64,000 nucleotides of DNA, from assembly GCF_001644645.1 (NCBI RefSeq), contig NZ_CP011390.1:5163501-5227500 (forward strand), in the 5' to 3' direction. Positions 15,603-24,783 of the stretch are shown one piece after another (position 1 is the stretch's first letter; every line of letters starts with the position of its first letter). The position numbers and the translations under genes were made by a program. The notes under the pieces were generated by a model, which was given only the letters and a program-made list of their open reading frames with translations, searched no databases and was not told the DNA's origin. Source of the stretch: Flavisolibacter tropicus. GTDB lineage: Bacteria; Bacteroidota; Bacteroidia; Chitinophagales; Chitinophagaceae.

Positions 15603-16334
15603 ATGCAGTACGATCAGGTGGCTTTGAAAGAAATGAAACAGTGGCAGCGAAACATGACGCGCCGACCCAGCATCATGAACCGGCTGTCAAAGGGAATGCA
15701 AACAAAGCTCAACAGTTATATTCCGGAAAAAGTTCATAACGTAATTACGACCACCATCAAGCAAATGATCCGAGGGGTATTGTTTGGCGCCCAACACATA
15801 ACCCGACAACCAACACAGTACAGTTCTTTATTAGAGGCCGATGAAACGGCCCAGCGGGCCATTAATGGTTATAAACATGCAGCAGCCGCTGAAGGTGGTA
15901 TAACAGGAGCGGGCGGTATTTTACTAGGATTGGCAGACTTCCCTATTTTCCTCAGTATTAAATTAAAGATGCTTTTTGACCTGGCCAGTATTTATGGTTA
16001 TTCTGTTAAAGACTACAAAGAGCGTGTATTTCTCTTGCATATTTTTCAGTTGACCTTTAGTAGCCAGCAGCACCGGCGTACTGTATATGCGCAAATGGTT
16101 AACTGGCAGGAACAAAAATTAAAGTTGCCGGAAGACATCCACGAATTTGACTGGCGAAATTTTCAACAGGAGTACCGCGATTATATTGACTTAGCCAAGA
16201 TGGCGCAACTCATTCCTGGCATTGGTGCCGTGGTGGGGTTTGTGGTGAATTACCGGCTTACGCAAAAACTGGGCTATATGGCTATGAATGCTTATCGTCA
16301 ACGCTGGATGGAGGAAGGAAGGTGGGGGAATTAG
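15603..16334 (+). CDS. EcsC family protein
   Basis: A 243-residue protein of the EcsC family. The central GGITGAGGILLGLADFPIFLSIKLKM-type segment (about 98-123) is the family core and is hydrophobic enough to associate with membranes. LIPGIGAVVGFVVNYRLTQKLG near 204-225 is the second conserved block. EcsC was named for its place next to the EcsAB ABC transporter in Bacillus; its biochemical role is unclear. No EcsAB genes are adjacent. The preceding TerB-domain gene points to a shared envelope role, which is inference. Confidence 0.85.
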   Translation: MQYDQVALKEMKQWQRNMTRRPSIMNRLSKGMQTKLNSYIPEKVHNVITTTIKQMIRGVLFGAQHITRQPTQYSSLLEADETAQRAINGYKHAAAAEGGITGAGGILLGLADFPIFLSIKLKMLFDLASIYGYSVKDYKERVFLLHIFQLTFSSQQHRRTVYAQMVNWQEQKLKLPEDIHEFDWRNFQQEYRDYIDLAKMAQLIPGIGAVVGFVVNYRLTQKLGYMAMNAYRQRWMEEGRWGN

Positions 16335-16500
16335 CTGATGAGGGTTGACAGGTTTACAAGTTGATAAGTTGAAAAGGAGAGGAATATTGAACAAGGAACA
16401 AGGAATGATGAATAATGAGTGATGAGTGATGAGTGATGAGTGATGAGTGATGAGTGATGAGTAATAAGAGCAGGAATGTTCAATGGAGAGAAGGAATTGG
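16335..16500. repeat. A/G-rich intergenic repeat, copy 2
   Basis: Begins with TTGACAGGTTTACAAGTTGA-like sequence and continues with GAACAAGGAACAAGGAATGA, then the heptamer array, ending in GGAATGTTCAATGG. It shares order and wording with 10627-10780 and 23177-23420. Confidence 0.6.
16415..16463. repeat. Tandem heptamer array (ATGAGTG)7
   Basis: Seven head-to-tail copies of ATGAGTG, the last reading ATGAGTA. Lies between EcsC and the class IV aminotransferase gene in non-coding DNA. Confidence 0.9.
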
Positions 16501-16507
16501 TAAACGA

Positions 16508-16625
16508 AAAAGCACTCCTTCAAGTGGAGTGTTTTGTTGTTTATTGGTCTAATTGTAAAAGTTAAGTATCGTGGCAAAGCTGGCCTCTGTGCGACAGTAT
16601 TCTCCCCCCCTCGGGAGAGTTAGAG
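16508..16625 (-). repeat. Dispersed 3' element, copy 2, with terminator
   Basis: Matches 6405-6520 over about 100 bases. It carries the same hairpin (16508-16518 with 16526-16536, one G-U pair). Read on the reverse strand it starts at the stop of the aminotransferase gene, and its GC-rich REP-like part appears to supply the last codons and stop. Confidence 0.65.
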
Positions 16626-17444
16626 GGGGCCTTGCAAGTCCTTCAACATCTTATACAATTGCTGAGTTACTGGACCGGGCTTGCCATTAGCAATGGGTTC
16701 ACCATCAATGGTGGTTACTGGCAAAACTTGTTTGGTAGTGCTGGTGATAAAAACTTCCTGGCTATTCTTTAATTCCTGTAAGGTGACAGGCCTTTCTTCA
16801 ACCTGGAATTTATGCCTGGCCGTAGCAATTAATTTTTGCCTGGTGATGCCTAATAAAATATTTGAGTCGGGGGTTACAACGACACCATCTTTCACGATAA
16901 AGATGTTAGCTCTTGGACATTCGCTGACAATGCCGTTCAAATGATACACTACATCATCGGCTCCTTGCTTACGCAGGTGTGGTTGCAGCCACACTGCCAT
17001 AGCATAGTTGATACTTTTTACATGCGGCAGTGTGCGCAGGTGTTCATAGATGGCTAAATGGATACCTTTTTCAAAAGCTTCAACCGATGGCAGGCTTAAT
17101 GGTAATTGGGTTATGAGCAAGTTGGGCGTGGCTATCGTATAACCGTCAGGCGAGTAGCCACCTGTTAGGGTTAAACGAATACCCGAAGTGCCCATATTGT
17201 TATGTTGAATCAGTTCATGGATAATGTTACTTAAGCGTGCTGGCGGCTGTTGTATCGGTAGGTGCATTTGTTCCGCTGAATAATAAAAGCGTTGCAAATG
17301 TTCCTCTAAAAAAACAGGTTGATTATCTATTGTTTTCAGGTAGTCAAATACACCATAGCCACGCTGAATAGCCAGATCGCTGATATGAAGATTTGCGTTG
17401 GCTTCTGTAACAAAACTGTCGTTGATATAGGTCCACCGGTTCAT
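16620..17444 (-). CDS. Class IV aminotransferase (BCAT/D-amino-acid transaminase-like)
   Basis: A 274-residue fold-type IV PLP enzyme. RGYGVFDYLKT near 28-38 is the substrate-pocket motif and the PLP lysine is K143 in HVKSINYAMAV. ECPRANIFIVKDGVVVTP near 176-193 and LLGITRQKLI near 197-206 are the conserved phosphate-binding region. Length and divergence fit the group of D-amino-acid transaminase or 4-amino-4-deoxychorismate lyase-like proteins better than true branched-chain aminotransferases (about 300-360 residues). No biosynthetic neighbours fix the substrate. The C-terminal GPL seems to be encoded by the REP-like element. Confidence 0.85.
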   Translation of the reverse strand: MNRWTYINDSFVTEANANLHISDLAIQRGYGVFDYLKTIDNQPVFLEEHLQRFYYSAEQMHLPIQQPPARLSNIIHELIQHNNMGTSGIRLTLTGGYSPDGYTIATPNLLITQLPLSLPSVEAFEKGIHLAIYEHLRTLPHVKSINYAMAVWLQPHLRKQGADDVVYHLNGIVSECPRANIFIVKDGVVVTPDSNILLGITRQKLIATARHKFQVEERPVTLQELKNSQEVFITSTTKQVLPVTTIDGEPIANGKPGPVTQQLYKMLKDLQGPL

Positions 17445-17634
17445 AAGCAGATGATTGAATTAAAGATACAGCTTCAATCAAAACAAAGCGGAAACCTTTT
17501 ATTCATTCAAATGGAGCAAATACTTCCGTATTTATACTGGCTTACTTGACCTGTTGTTTTCTAAAGGTTACATTTGTTATGGACTCGTGCCCTTTTTAAC
17601 ATTAGCTCGTTTTTGTATTCAATAAACCTTAAAA

Positions 17635-17940
17635 ATGGCTGTTATGTTTATTGTTCGCGAGATATTCCACCTGCAATTTGGGCGTTATAAAGAAGTCAAA
17701 ACGCTTTTAAATGAAGGCCTTCAAAAGCATCTTTTGTTGCAACCTAATGGTAGCCGTGTATTGACAGATTTTACAGGCGAGGGGTACCGCCTGATCATTG
17801 AATTACCTTATGCTACGTTGGCAGATTATGAGGCCGATTTAAAAAGGGAGCTAGGTACTTCAGATTTTCAAGGTTGGTATGAAAAGTTTAAGCCTCTAGT
17901 GCGTTACTCCGAGCGAGAAGTGCTGCGACAAGTAAATTAG
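17635..17940 (+). CDS. Hypothetical small protein, ferredoxin-like dimeric barrel
   Basis: About 98-101 residues. The frame opens at 17635, but the ATG four codons in (MFIVREIFHLQFG) is an equally good start. The sequence alternates strands and helices (FIVREIFHL, a helix at 16-32, RVLTDFTGEGYRLIIELPY, a helix at 61-71) like NIPSNAP-type dimeric alpha/beta barrels. No catalytic residues are recognisable and I assign no function. It stands alone, with 113 bases before the TPR gene. Confidence 0.65.
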   Translation: MAVMFIVREIFHLQFGRYKEVKTLLNEGLQKHLLLQPNGSRVLTDFTGEGYRLIIELPYATLADYEADLKRELGTSDFQGWYEKFKPLVRYSEREVLRQVN

Positions 17941-18053
17941 GCCAGGTGCAAGTTGTCATAAAGATTAAACAACGGAATTGATGTTTGCTGACAGCACTGC
18001 CATACTGTTTGAAAGTACAAGTTTGTAACTTTTAATAACCAAAATAGGTTTTC

Positions 18054-19799
18054 ATGAAAAGCTTCATCCTTCTGTTGCTGGCATCCTTTTGCTGTGCAGC
18101 TTTCATCCATCTCAAAACGACCAACTCACTTATTCGTATAAAAGCGACAAATCAAAGCTTGCAGAAAGCGCCTGTCAAGACTGTTGTTGGTTGCAGTCCA
18201 AACTTAGCTGCTATCAATTTCAGTGATAGTGCTAACCTGATACCGCTATTGAAAGGATGGGGCAACCACCGTATGCCCATTACGGTACAAAACGACAGTG
18301 CTAGTATCTACTTCCAGCAAGGTATTAACATGTATTATGGTTTTCATATCATTGAGTCGCTTTCTTCTTTTGAAAAAACCATAAGCTTTGATAGCAGTTT
18401 TGCTATGGGCTATTGGGGTAAAGCGTTGGCTTATGGGCCTAATATAAATGATCTGGGATATACCGCTTCTCCGGAAGCGCTTCTGGCCGTACAGAAAGCA
18501 AAGGCCCTTTGCACCAATTGTACGCCGGTAGAAAAAGCTTTGATTGCAGCCATGGATGTTAGGTATAGTGCTGATCCTGCACAAACCAGAGAACAACTGA
18601 ACCAGGCTTATGCCGATGCAATGAAGCAGACCTATAGTACTTACTCAACTAATTCTGATGTAGCTGCTTTGTATGCTGATGCCTTAATGGTGCAACACCC
18701 CTGGAATCTTTATGACCGGAATTACGATCCTAAACCCTGGACACCTCAGATTGTGCAGGTGCTGGAAAAAATTATAAAACAGTTTCCTGACCACCCGGGT
18801 GCCAGCCATTATTATATTCATGCAGTAGAGGGATCTAAGCAACCGGAGAAAGCTTTAGCTGTGGCTGATCGACTAGGAGGAATGATGCCAGGCCTGGCAC
18901 ATTTGGTCCATATGCCATCTCATATTTATATCCGTTCGGGTTATTATAATAAGGGTGTAGAAGTAAATGACGCCGCTATAAATGGCTATTACAACTATCT
19001 TTCTCACTATCCTGCTACTGTTAATAGTTCGTTTCTATACCTTATGCATAACCGCCATATGCAGGCAGCCTGCGCCAGTATGGATGGTCAATATGCTACT
19101 GCAATGAAATATGCTAAACTAACAAAGGAAAGTGTAGATAGCGGCTTCCTGAATTCAGGTGGTTATTTCGGGATGTATGGACAATATATGTACTCCACAC
19201 CCTTGATCACCCAAATTCGTTTTGGAAAGTGGGATGATATTTTAAAAGCTCCAGCAGTTCCTGATGCCTGGGCATATGCCAGTAGTATGCAACACTTTGC
19301 TAAAGGTTTAGCCTATGCAAGGCGTAAGCAGTTTGATCAAGCCTATGCAGAACGATTGAAAATGATGGATAGCATTCAGAGTGCATTGTTGCAAGAGCAT
19401 CCAAAAGCGTTCAATGCCGGTAAAGAAGCTATACAGGTTGCAGAAAAAGTATTGCAGGGAGTAATGGCGGAAGAGCGTGGTATGTTAACACAATCCATTA
19501 GTTTTCTGAAAGAAGCTGTTCAGGAAGAGGAAGGTATGTTATACAATGAGCCTAAGGATTGGCAGTTACCTGTTCGGCACTATTTAGGTAGAGTGTTACT
19601 AAAAGCAAAGTTGTATGCAGAAGCAGAAAAAGTTTATAAAGAAGACCTGAAGATCAATCCGAATAATGCGTGGGCGCTGACTGGTTTAAAAGAAGCCTTT
19701 GAAAAACAAGGTAAGCGGCAAGAAGCGTTGGCAGAAGAGAAAAAAGCTATAAAAGCGTTGGAGCGAAGTGATATCAAGATGACAGCTTCTGCTTTTTAA
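18054..19799 (+). CDS. Exported TPR-repeat protein
   Basis: A 581-residue protein with an N-terminal signal (MKSFILLLLASFCCAAF, about 1-20). Tetratricopeptide-like helical pairs run through the chain: near 80-125 (SIYFQQGINMYYGFHIIESL onward), in the centre (ALAVADRLGGMMPGLAH) and a clear canonical pair at the end (AEAEKVYKEDLKINPNNAWALTGLKEAFEKQGK, written here in parts: EAEKVYKEDLKINPNNAWAL then TGLKEAFEKQGKRQEA). VHMPSHIYIRSGYY near 283-296 is conserved in a group of Bacteroidota TPR proteins of unknown role. Probably periplasmic or surface scaffold; partner unknown. A strong terminator follows. Confidence 0.8.
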   Translation: MKSFILLLLASFCCAAFIHLKTTNSLIRIKATNQSLQKAPVKTVVGCSPNLAAINFSDSANLIPLLKGWGNHRMPITVQNDSASIYFQQGINMYYGFHIIESLSSFEKTISFDSSFAMGYWGKALAYGPNINDLGYTASPEALLAVQKAKALCTNCTPVEKALIAAMDVRYSADPAQTREQLNQAYADAMKQTYSTYSTNSDVAALYADALMVQHPWNLYDRNYDPKPWTPQIVQVLEKIIKQFPDHPGASHYYIHAVEGSKQPEKALAVADRLGGMMPGLAHLVHMPSHIYIRSGYYNKGVEVNDAAINGYYNYLSHYPATVNSSFLYLMHNRHMQAACASMDGQYATAMKYAKLTKESVDSGFLNSGGYFGMYGQYMYSTPLITQIRFGKWDDILKAPAVPDAWAYASSMQHFAKGLAYARRKQFDQAYAERLKMMDSIQSALLQEHPKAFNAGKEAIQVAEKVLQGVMAEERGMLTQSISFLKEAVQEEEGMLYNEPKDWQLPVRHYLGRVLLKAKLYAEAEKVYKEDLKINPNNAWALTGLKEAFEKQGKRQEALAEEKKAIKALERSDIKMTASAF

Positions 19800-19809
19800 A
19801 TAGTATAAC

Positions 19810-19847
19810 AAAAAAGCGCTACGATCGTAGCGCTTTTTTGTTTTTTT
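19810..19847 (+). terminator. Intrinsic terminator, 15-base perfect stem
   Basis: Bases 19810-19824 and 19825-19839 are exact reverse complements around AGCGCTACGATCGTAGCGCT, with T-runs following. Ends the TPR gene; the symmetry would also serve the opposite strand. Confidence 0.85.
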
Positions 19848-19913
19848 ATTAGCTGTGTATTAAAGTAAAGAATCCCAATCTCACGTGTCATTTTTCACGT
19901 CTCACGTTCTGTA

Positions 19914-22412
19914 TTACTTAGCCGCTTTTTGAACATCATCCAATTGGGCAACGTAAATGCTACGGCCGTGCGTACCTAGAACAATCTCATTATCTCTTGG
20001 TTGTATGGCAATGTCATGAATAGGAATAGACTTTGGTAAGCCCGCATTCCACATCATAAAGCTCTTGCCTTTGTTGAAGCTTACATACAAGCCACCATCA
20101 GTACCCACATAGAGAATGTTTTCATTTTTAGGGTCCTCGCGTACAACGTTGATCGACTCCATTGGCAGATCTTGTCCCAGGCGCGTCCAGGTAGTGCCGT
20201 AGTCGTCACTCATATACAGGTAAGGATTAAAGTCATCGTTGCGGTAGCCATTAAAGGAAACATACACGCGTGGTTCCTTATGTTGAGAAGCAAGGACGCG
20301 GCTTACCCATAAATCCTGTGGTAAAGCTGTTCCTTTCTTAGGCGCATTAATAGGTGTAAAGCTATAACCTGCATCTTTAGATACATGGATGTTGCCATCG
20401 TCGGTACCTGTGTAAATCAAACCAAAACGTAATGGAGATTCAGCAATAGTGGTTATCGTTCCAAAAGGTACATCGCCATTCTTGCTGCCTTTGGTCAGGT
20501 CGCCTGTTAATGCGATCATGGTATCGCCCTGATTGAAAGAGCGGTAAAGCTTGTTAGAACCAAAGTACAATACATCCTGATTGTGTTGGCTGATTTGAAT
20601 AGGTGCTTGCCAGTTAAAACGTAAAGGCAATTCTCCTAATTCATGACGAGGCGTAATGCGCCTTGTTCCTTCGCGATTCAGGCGATTGGAACGGGAATAG
20701 TTACCAAATTGAGAGCCATAATAAACGGTCGAATTGTCTCTTGTGTCTACCTGTACCTGCATGCCATCGCCTCCACCTATATTACGAACAACACCGTCTT
20801 CCTGACCCATGCCTGAACCGGCGAAGGAATTACGTGGCGTAGACGATGGGAGGTACCATGTACCGTTATCTTGTAAACCACCGTATACATTGTAAGGTTT
20901 AGCGTTGTCAAGTGCTATAGCATAATACTGCCCAACCGGAGGTGTATTGGCTTTAAACCATACTTCACCATTATCATACGTAATGTTTACGCCACCGTCG
21001 TTTCCATTGATCAAATGTGAGTCGCGGTTAGGGTTGATCCATAATGCATGATGGTCGGCATGTACATTGTTTTTGTCCATACTCTTCCAGGTTTTACCAC
21101 CATCGGTAGACACCTGTGAAGAAAAGCCTAAAGCATATAATTTTTCAGGATTGTAGGGCGATACATAGATCTTAGCAAAATAGTATCCATAAGTAAAGAA
21201 GATGGGTATCTCTTTATCATGGGTTTTGCGCCAGGTTTGTCCGCCGTTATCACTACGGTATACTTCTGCTCCCACAGGTGTGCTTTCAAAGCCAGTATTT
21301 ACATATAAGTAATCATACAAAGAAGTGGGTTTCAGCTTTTGCGTAGCTACCATTTCTTTGACCTGTTTAGCCGAATATTTAGGAGCTAAACGGTTACGCT
21401 TTAAAAACGTATCCAGCTTGGCTTCATTGAGTTGAGCAAATTCCTGGATGTTTAAGTTCTTTAATTGATCCAATAAAAAGGTGGTAGTGTCTTTCTTAGC
21501 TGTATCGGGGCGGGCCGCTTGATTGTCTACAATAGCATAAACGATCTGTGGGTTTTTAGGATATACGGTTAAACCTATGCGTCCTACTATATTACCCGTT
21601 GGAAAACCAGAACCTTGCTTGGTGATCAATGACCAGGTTTCACCACCATCTGTACTTTTATAAATACCGCTGGTAGCGCCACTTTCTTCAAAATTCCACG
21701 CACTACGTGTGCGATACCAGGCTGCTGCATAGAGCTCATTTGGGTTTTGCGGATTGATATCCATTTCTACTACACCTGTATTGGCATCAATAGCTAAGGT
21801 CTGCTTCCAGGTTTTACCACCATCCGTAGTTTTATAAACCCCTCTTTCTTTATTAGGAGAGTATAGGTGGCCAAGCACGCCTACCCAGGCAATATTATCA
21901 TCGGTAGGGTGTAGTTGGATCTTGCCGATATGGTGCGATTCTGGTAAACCCAGGTACTCCCAGGTTTTACCGTTGTCTTTGCTTTTGTAAACCCCTACGC
22001 CTGCATATGATGAGCGGCTGCTGTTTACTTCACCAGTACCTACCCAAATGGTGTGGGTTTTCCAGTTTACAGCTATGTCTCCAATACCAATAACATCAGC
22101 GCTATCAAAGATGGGCGTAAATGATAGTCCATTATTGGTTGTGTGCCATAAACCACCAGTAGCATAGGCTACATAAAATTCAGTTGGGTCGTTAGGGTTG
22201 GCTTCAATGTCATCTACGCGTCCGCTCATGACAGAAGGGCCTATATTCCGAAACTTTACATGGTTAATTACCGAGTTGCGTTCCAGCGTCTTACGCTGCT
22301 GCAGACCTTTCATACGGTCGTCTGCAGTAGTAGGTTTCACTTGCGCCTTTGACAAAAATGTAACGAAGAGCAGACAAAGGGCTAGGGAGGATTGCGTTAA
22401 CTTTGATACCAT
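19914..22412 (-). CDS. Exported BNR/VPS10-like beta-propeller protein
   Basis: An 832-residue exported protein with signal MVSKLTQSSLALCLLFVTFLSKAQ (1-24, given here as MVSKLTQSSLALCLL then FVTFLSKAQ). Asp-box/BNR repeats recur: YKSKDNGKTWEYLG, YKTTDGGKTWKQT, YKSTDGGETWSLI, YRSDNGGQTWRKT and later STDGGKTWK. This is the architecture of sortilin/VPS10-type and WD40/YVTN-like propellers often annotated as glycosyl hydrolase. No glycosidase active site is evident, so a catalytic role is not supported; binding or scaffolding is as likely. A TAnnTTTG element lies upstream on the reverse strand. Confidence 0.85.
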   Translation of the reverse strand: MVSKLTQSSLALCLLFVTFLSKAQVKPTTADDRMKGLQQRKTLERNSVINHVKFRNIGPSVMSGRVDDIEANPNDPTEFYVAYATGGLWHTTNNGLSFTPIFDSADVIGIGDIAVNWKTHTIWVGTGEVNSSRSSYAGVGVYKSKDNGKTWEYLGLPESHHIGKIQLHPTDDNIAWVGVLGHLYSPNKERGVYKTTDGGKTWKQTLAIDANTGVVEMDINPQNPNELYAAAWYRTRSAWNFEESGATSGIYKSTDGGETWSLITKQGSGFPTGNIVGRIGLTVYPKNPQIVYAIVDNQAARPDTAKKDTTTFLLDQLKNLNIQEFAQLNEAKLDTFLKRNRLAPKYSAKQVKEMVATQKLKPTSLYDYLYVNTGFESTPVGAEVYRSDNGGQTWRKTHDKEIPIFFTYGYYFAKIYVSPYNPEKLYALGFSSQVSTDGGKTWKSMDKNNVHADHHALWINPNRDSHLINGNDGGVNITYDNGEVWFKANTPPVGQYYAIALDNAKPYNVYGGLQDNGTWYLPSSTPRNSFAGSGMGQEDGVVRNIGGGDGMQVQVDTRDNSTVYYGSQFGNYSRSNRLNREGTRRITPRHELGELPLRFNWQAPIQISQHNQDVLYFGSNKLYRSFNQGDTMIALTGDLTKGSKNGDVPFGTITTIAESPLRFGLIYTGTDDGNIHVSKDAGYSFTPINAPKKGTALPQDLWVSRVLASQHKEPRVYVSFNGYRNDDFNPYLYMSDDYGTTWTRLGQDLPMESINVVREDPKNENILYVGTDGGLYVSFNKGKSFMMWNAGLPKSIPIHDIAIQPRDNEIVLGTHGRSIYVAQLDDVQKAAK

Positions 22413-22444
22413 ACAGATAACTTTTACGTTCTAAGTGTATCGTT

Positions 22445-22452
22445 CAAACTTA
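22445..22452 (-). promoter_or_regulatory. TAnnTTTG -7 element for propeller gene
   Basis: On the reverse strand TAAGTTTG, about 33 bases before the start codon at 22412. Confidence 0.5.
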
Positions 22453-22459
22453 CTAAACT

Positions 22460-23176
22460 ATGCGTTACCTATTCATTTTGTTTGTATTTGTGAGTTTCAG
22501 TGCAGCAGCACAGTGTAAGGATTATATTATCAGTGCTAAGGGCGATACCCTGAACTGTACTGATATGAAAGGAGTGAAACAAGGGCCTTGGGTGGTGCGA
22601 GTAGACAACCTGAGAGGTGAGCGGGGGTATGAAGAAGAAGGATTTTTTAAAAATGGTGTCAAAGAAGGTACCTGGAGACGTTTTTCTCTGGAGGGCGATT
22701 TGATAGCCATTGAAAACTATCGTTGGGGCCAAAAGGATGGACGTAACCTTTATATGACATATATGGGTGAGCCTTTGCGTGAGGAGAACTGGCGCGCTAT
22801 TGACCCACAGAATCCTTATGATACGGTGAAAGTGTATGACGTTAATGACCCCACGAAAGTAGTGGGTACCAAAGTGGTTAAGATAGAAACACTGGCAGTT
22901 AAACATGGTACCTGGAAATATTACGGTGAAGGTGGCGTAGTTGAGAAAACCGAAGAATGGGTAATGGATAAGCCCAAGGTAAAAGAAACAGCTACTGCCG
23001 CTACTGGTGTAGAAGATGATCTTGCTCCGATAGACGTATCGACTGGTAAAACAGCTACTAGTGCAAAGGCGACTGATCCTAAGACATCAAAAAAGCCACA
23101 AGCCGTTTTAGATTATGAAAAGAAGAATTCTGGTAAAAAGAAGATAAAAGTGCGTGATGGAAGTACGGGGGGATGA
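22460..23176 (+). CDS. Exported MORN/YwqK-type repeat protein
   Basis: A 238-residue protein with signal peptide MRYLFILFVFVSFSAAAQ. MORN/YwqK-like units follow: GVKQGPWVV, EGFFKNGVKEGTWRRF, YRWGQKDGRNLYMTY and KHGTWKYYGEGGVVEKTEEW, each with the G-x-W/x-Y pattern. The last 70 residues are low-complexity Thr/Ala/Lys. Proteins of this type occur widely in Bacteroidota; the YwqK antitoxin label is a family name and no toxin gene is present. Divergent from the propeller gene with 47 bases between starts. Confidence 0.8.
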   Translation: MRYLFILFVFVSFSAAAQCKDYIISAKGDTLNCTDMKGVKQGPWVVRVDNLRGERGYEEEGFFKNGVKEGTWRRFSLEGDLIAIENYRWGQKDGRNLYMTYMGEPLREENWRAIDPQNPYDTVKVYDVNDPTKVVGTKVVKIETLAVKHGTWKYYGEGGVVEKTEEWVMDKPKVKETATAATGVEDDLAPIDVSTGKTATSAKATDPKTSKKPQAVLDYEKKNSGKKKIKVRDGSTGG

Positions 23177-23527
23177 TTAAGGTGAGTGGTGAGAAAGGGT
23201 TGACAGGTTGATAAGTTGACAAGGAGAAGATTAATGAACAAGGAACAAGAAATGATGAAGGAAGAAGTAGGAAAAATTCGAAAGGGGAAATTCGAAATGG
23301 GAAAGGAAGAAAGAAGGAATGTTCAATGCTCAATTATCAATTATCAATGTTCAAGGTACAAGGCACAAGGAAGGATGAGTGAGGAATAAGGAGTAATGAG
23401 TGAGGAGTAGGGAAGTTATTAAATTGGCAATATAGAGAAAGCCCCGGAGTGCCGGGGCTTTTCTGTTTTATATAATTTGCTGAATAGTAAAGACTATTTC
23501 ACTTCTAACGAACTCACCATTCACCAC
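23177..23527. repeat. A/G-rich intergenic repeat, copy 3
   Basis: The fullest copy: TTGACAGGTTGATAAGTTGA, then GAACAAGGAACAAGAAATGA, purine-rich runs, GGAATGTTCAATGCTCAAT and ATGAGTGAGGA-type tail. No gene seen. A terminator hairpin lies at 23438-23461. Confidence 0.6.
23438..23469. terminator. Hairpin terminator between convergent genes
   Basis: AAAGCCCCGG (23438-23447) and CCGGGGCTTT (23452-23461) with a 4-base loop and T-rich sequence after it on the plus strand. Confidence 0.7.
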
Positions 23528-24397
23528 TCACATTTTCCCTTCCTTAGCTTTCTCTCCACGCTTCAGGGCTTCTGCATTAGACACGCCATTACGATCAAAA
23601 TAGTTTCTGAAATACAATAGCTGATACTCTACAGCTGTGCCCCAATAGGTCCAATCGTGTTTTCCGGGCCGTTCTGTATAGTCGTGCGGAATTTTTAATT
23701 GTAACATTTTTTGATGGGCCATGCGGCTCATTTCGATAATAAAGTCTTCGGTGCCGCAGTCCATAATAATAGCAATAGAATCTTTAGGGTAATGATCCAT
23801 TTGCCCCATAATGGAATATTGATGCCATAAAGCTTTATTCGTCGTATCGCCTAAAAGCTTTTCAATCCGGTATTTGTTTGTAATATGTTCAATAGATAAT
23901 GCTCCACTCATGCTACCGCAGGCGCCAAAGAAATCGGCATGACGAAAACCCAGGAACAGTCCGCCGTGGCCACCCATACTCAAACCTGTTATGGCCCGGG
24001 CTTTACGGTCTTTAATAGTGCGGTAAGTAGCCTCTATATAAGCGGGTACTTCGTTGGCTATATACGTTTCATAGCGCATGGAGCTATCAACTGGGCTGTC
24101 CAAGTACCAGCCAGCGTAATCGCCATCGGGGCAAACTATCAGTACCTGGTAGGTATCGGCATGTTTCTGCAGCTCGGGTACACGTGTAATCCAATTCCAA
24201 AAGCCACCAGAGTAGCCATGTAGTAAATAGATAGTAGGGAAGTGGTTGTTTTTATTCTTATACGTGTCTGGCTTAATGACTACACACTTAATATCCTTAC
24301 GCATACTATTGCTGCGAATGGTTACCGTATCTACAGTACCTGCCTTGGCAAACGTGCTAATGATGATGCTACATACTAAAAGAAAGAGGGTGCGCAT
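23528..24397 (-). CDS. Exported esterase (FrmB/esterase D-like alpha/beta hydrolase)
   Basis: A 289-residue hydrolase with signal MRTLFLLVCSIIISTFAKAG. The nucleophile elbow GLSMGGHGG places the catalytic serine at S140; YLLHGYSGGFWNWI near 57-70 is the oxyanion region, and the C-terminal PGKHDWTYW carries the catalytic His near 264. Similar proteins include S-formylglutathione hydrolases and mycolyltransferase-like or feruloyl esterases; export argues against the formaldehyde pathway. Substrate not determinable. The C-terminus is a short Lys/Glu tail. Confidence 0.88.
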   Translation of the reverse strand: MRTLFLLVCSIIISTFAKAGTVDTVTIRSNSMRKDIKCVVIKPDTYKNKNNHFPTIYLLHGYSGGFWNWITRVPELQKHADTYQVLIVCPDGDYAGWYLDSPVDSSMRYETYIANEVPAYIEATYRTIKDRKARAITGLSMGGHGGLFLGFRHADFFGACGSMSGALSIEHITNKYRIEKLLGDTTNKALWHQYSIMGQMDHYPKDSIAIIMDCGTEDFIIEMSRMAHQKMLQLKIPHDYTERPGKHDWTYWGTAVEYQLLYFRNYFDRNGVSNAEALKRGEKAKEGKM

Positions 24398-24783
24398 GTG
24401 TTGAACCTATTTAAAATTTCAAGTTAAGGCTTTCAGCCAAAAGAAAAGGAAATTGCCGATTAGTAGTGTAAAATTTCTTTATATGAATATGGGGTATTGT
24501 GCACTTTATCCAACTAAAATATCAACTCATTACGTTGAACAAATTAAAAATAAAATGACTCGGTAATTTGGATGCAGAGTAGAATACAACATTTATCATC
24601 TCGCTGTCTTTCTTTTTAGAATAGAGAGAATGGACATGTTTGTAAATAGATTCACTCCTATGATTACTACTATCTATCCCTATGATTGCTAGTAGTCCAA
24701 TCCTATGTAAAGGTGCTCTGACAAACATTAGTGCAAAGAAAAAGCCACTCTTTATGAGTGGCTTTTTCTTTTATAGGGATCTA
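24398..24783. other. Intergenic region, AT-rich
   Basis: No gene supported; only the terminator at 24736-24770 is recognisable. Confidence 0.5.
24736..24770 (-). terminator. Intrinsic terminator of M1 peptidase gene
   Basis: Perfect 15-base stem: 24736-24750 and 24756-24770 around loop TTTAT, with the reverse-strand copy ending in a T-rich run, 14 bases past the peptidase stop. Confidence 0.85.

Noticed and set aside
16415..16463. CRISPR-like array
   Set aside because: The 7-base units follow head to tail without spacers, so it is a simple tandem repeat.
22460..23176. Toxin-antitoxin system (YwqK family name)
   Set aside because: The protein is exported with MORN-type repeats and no toxin gene is adjacent.
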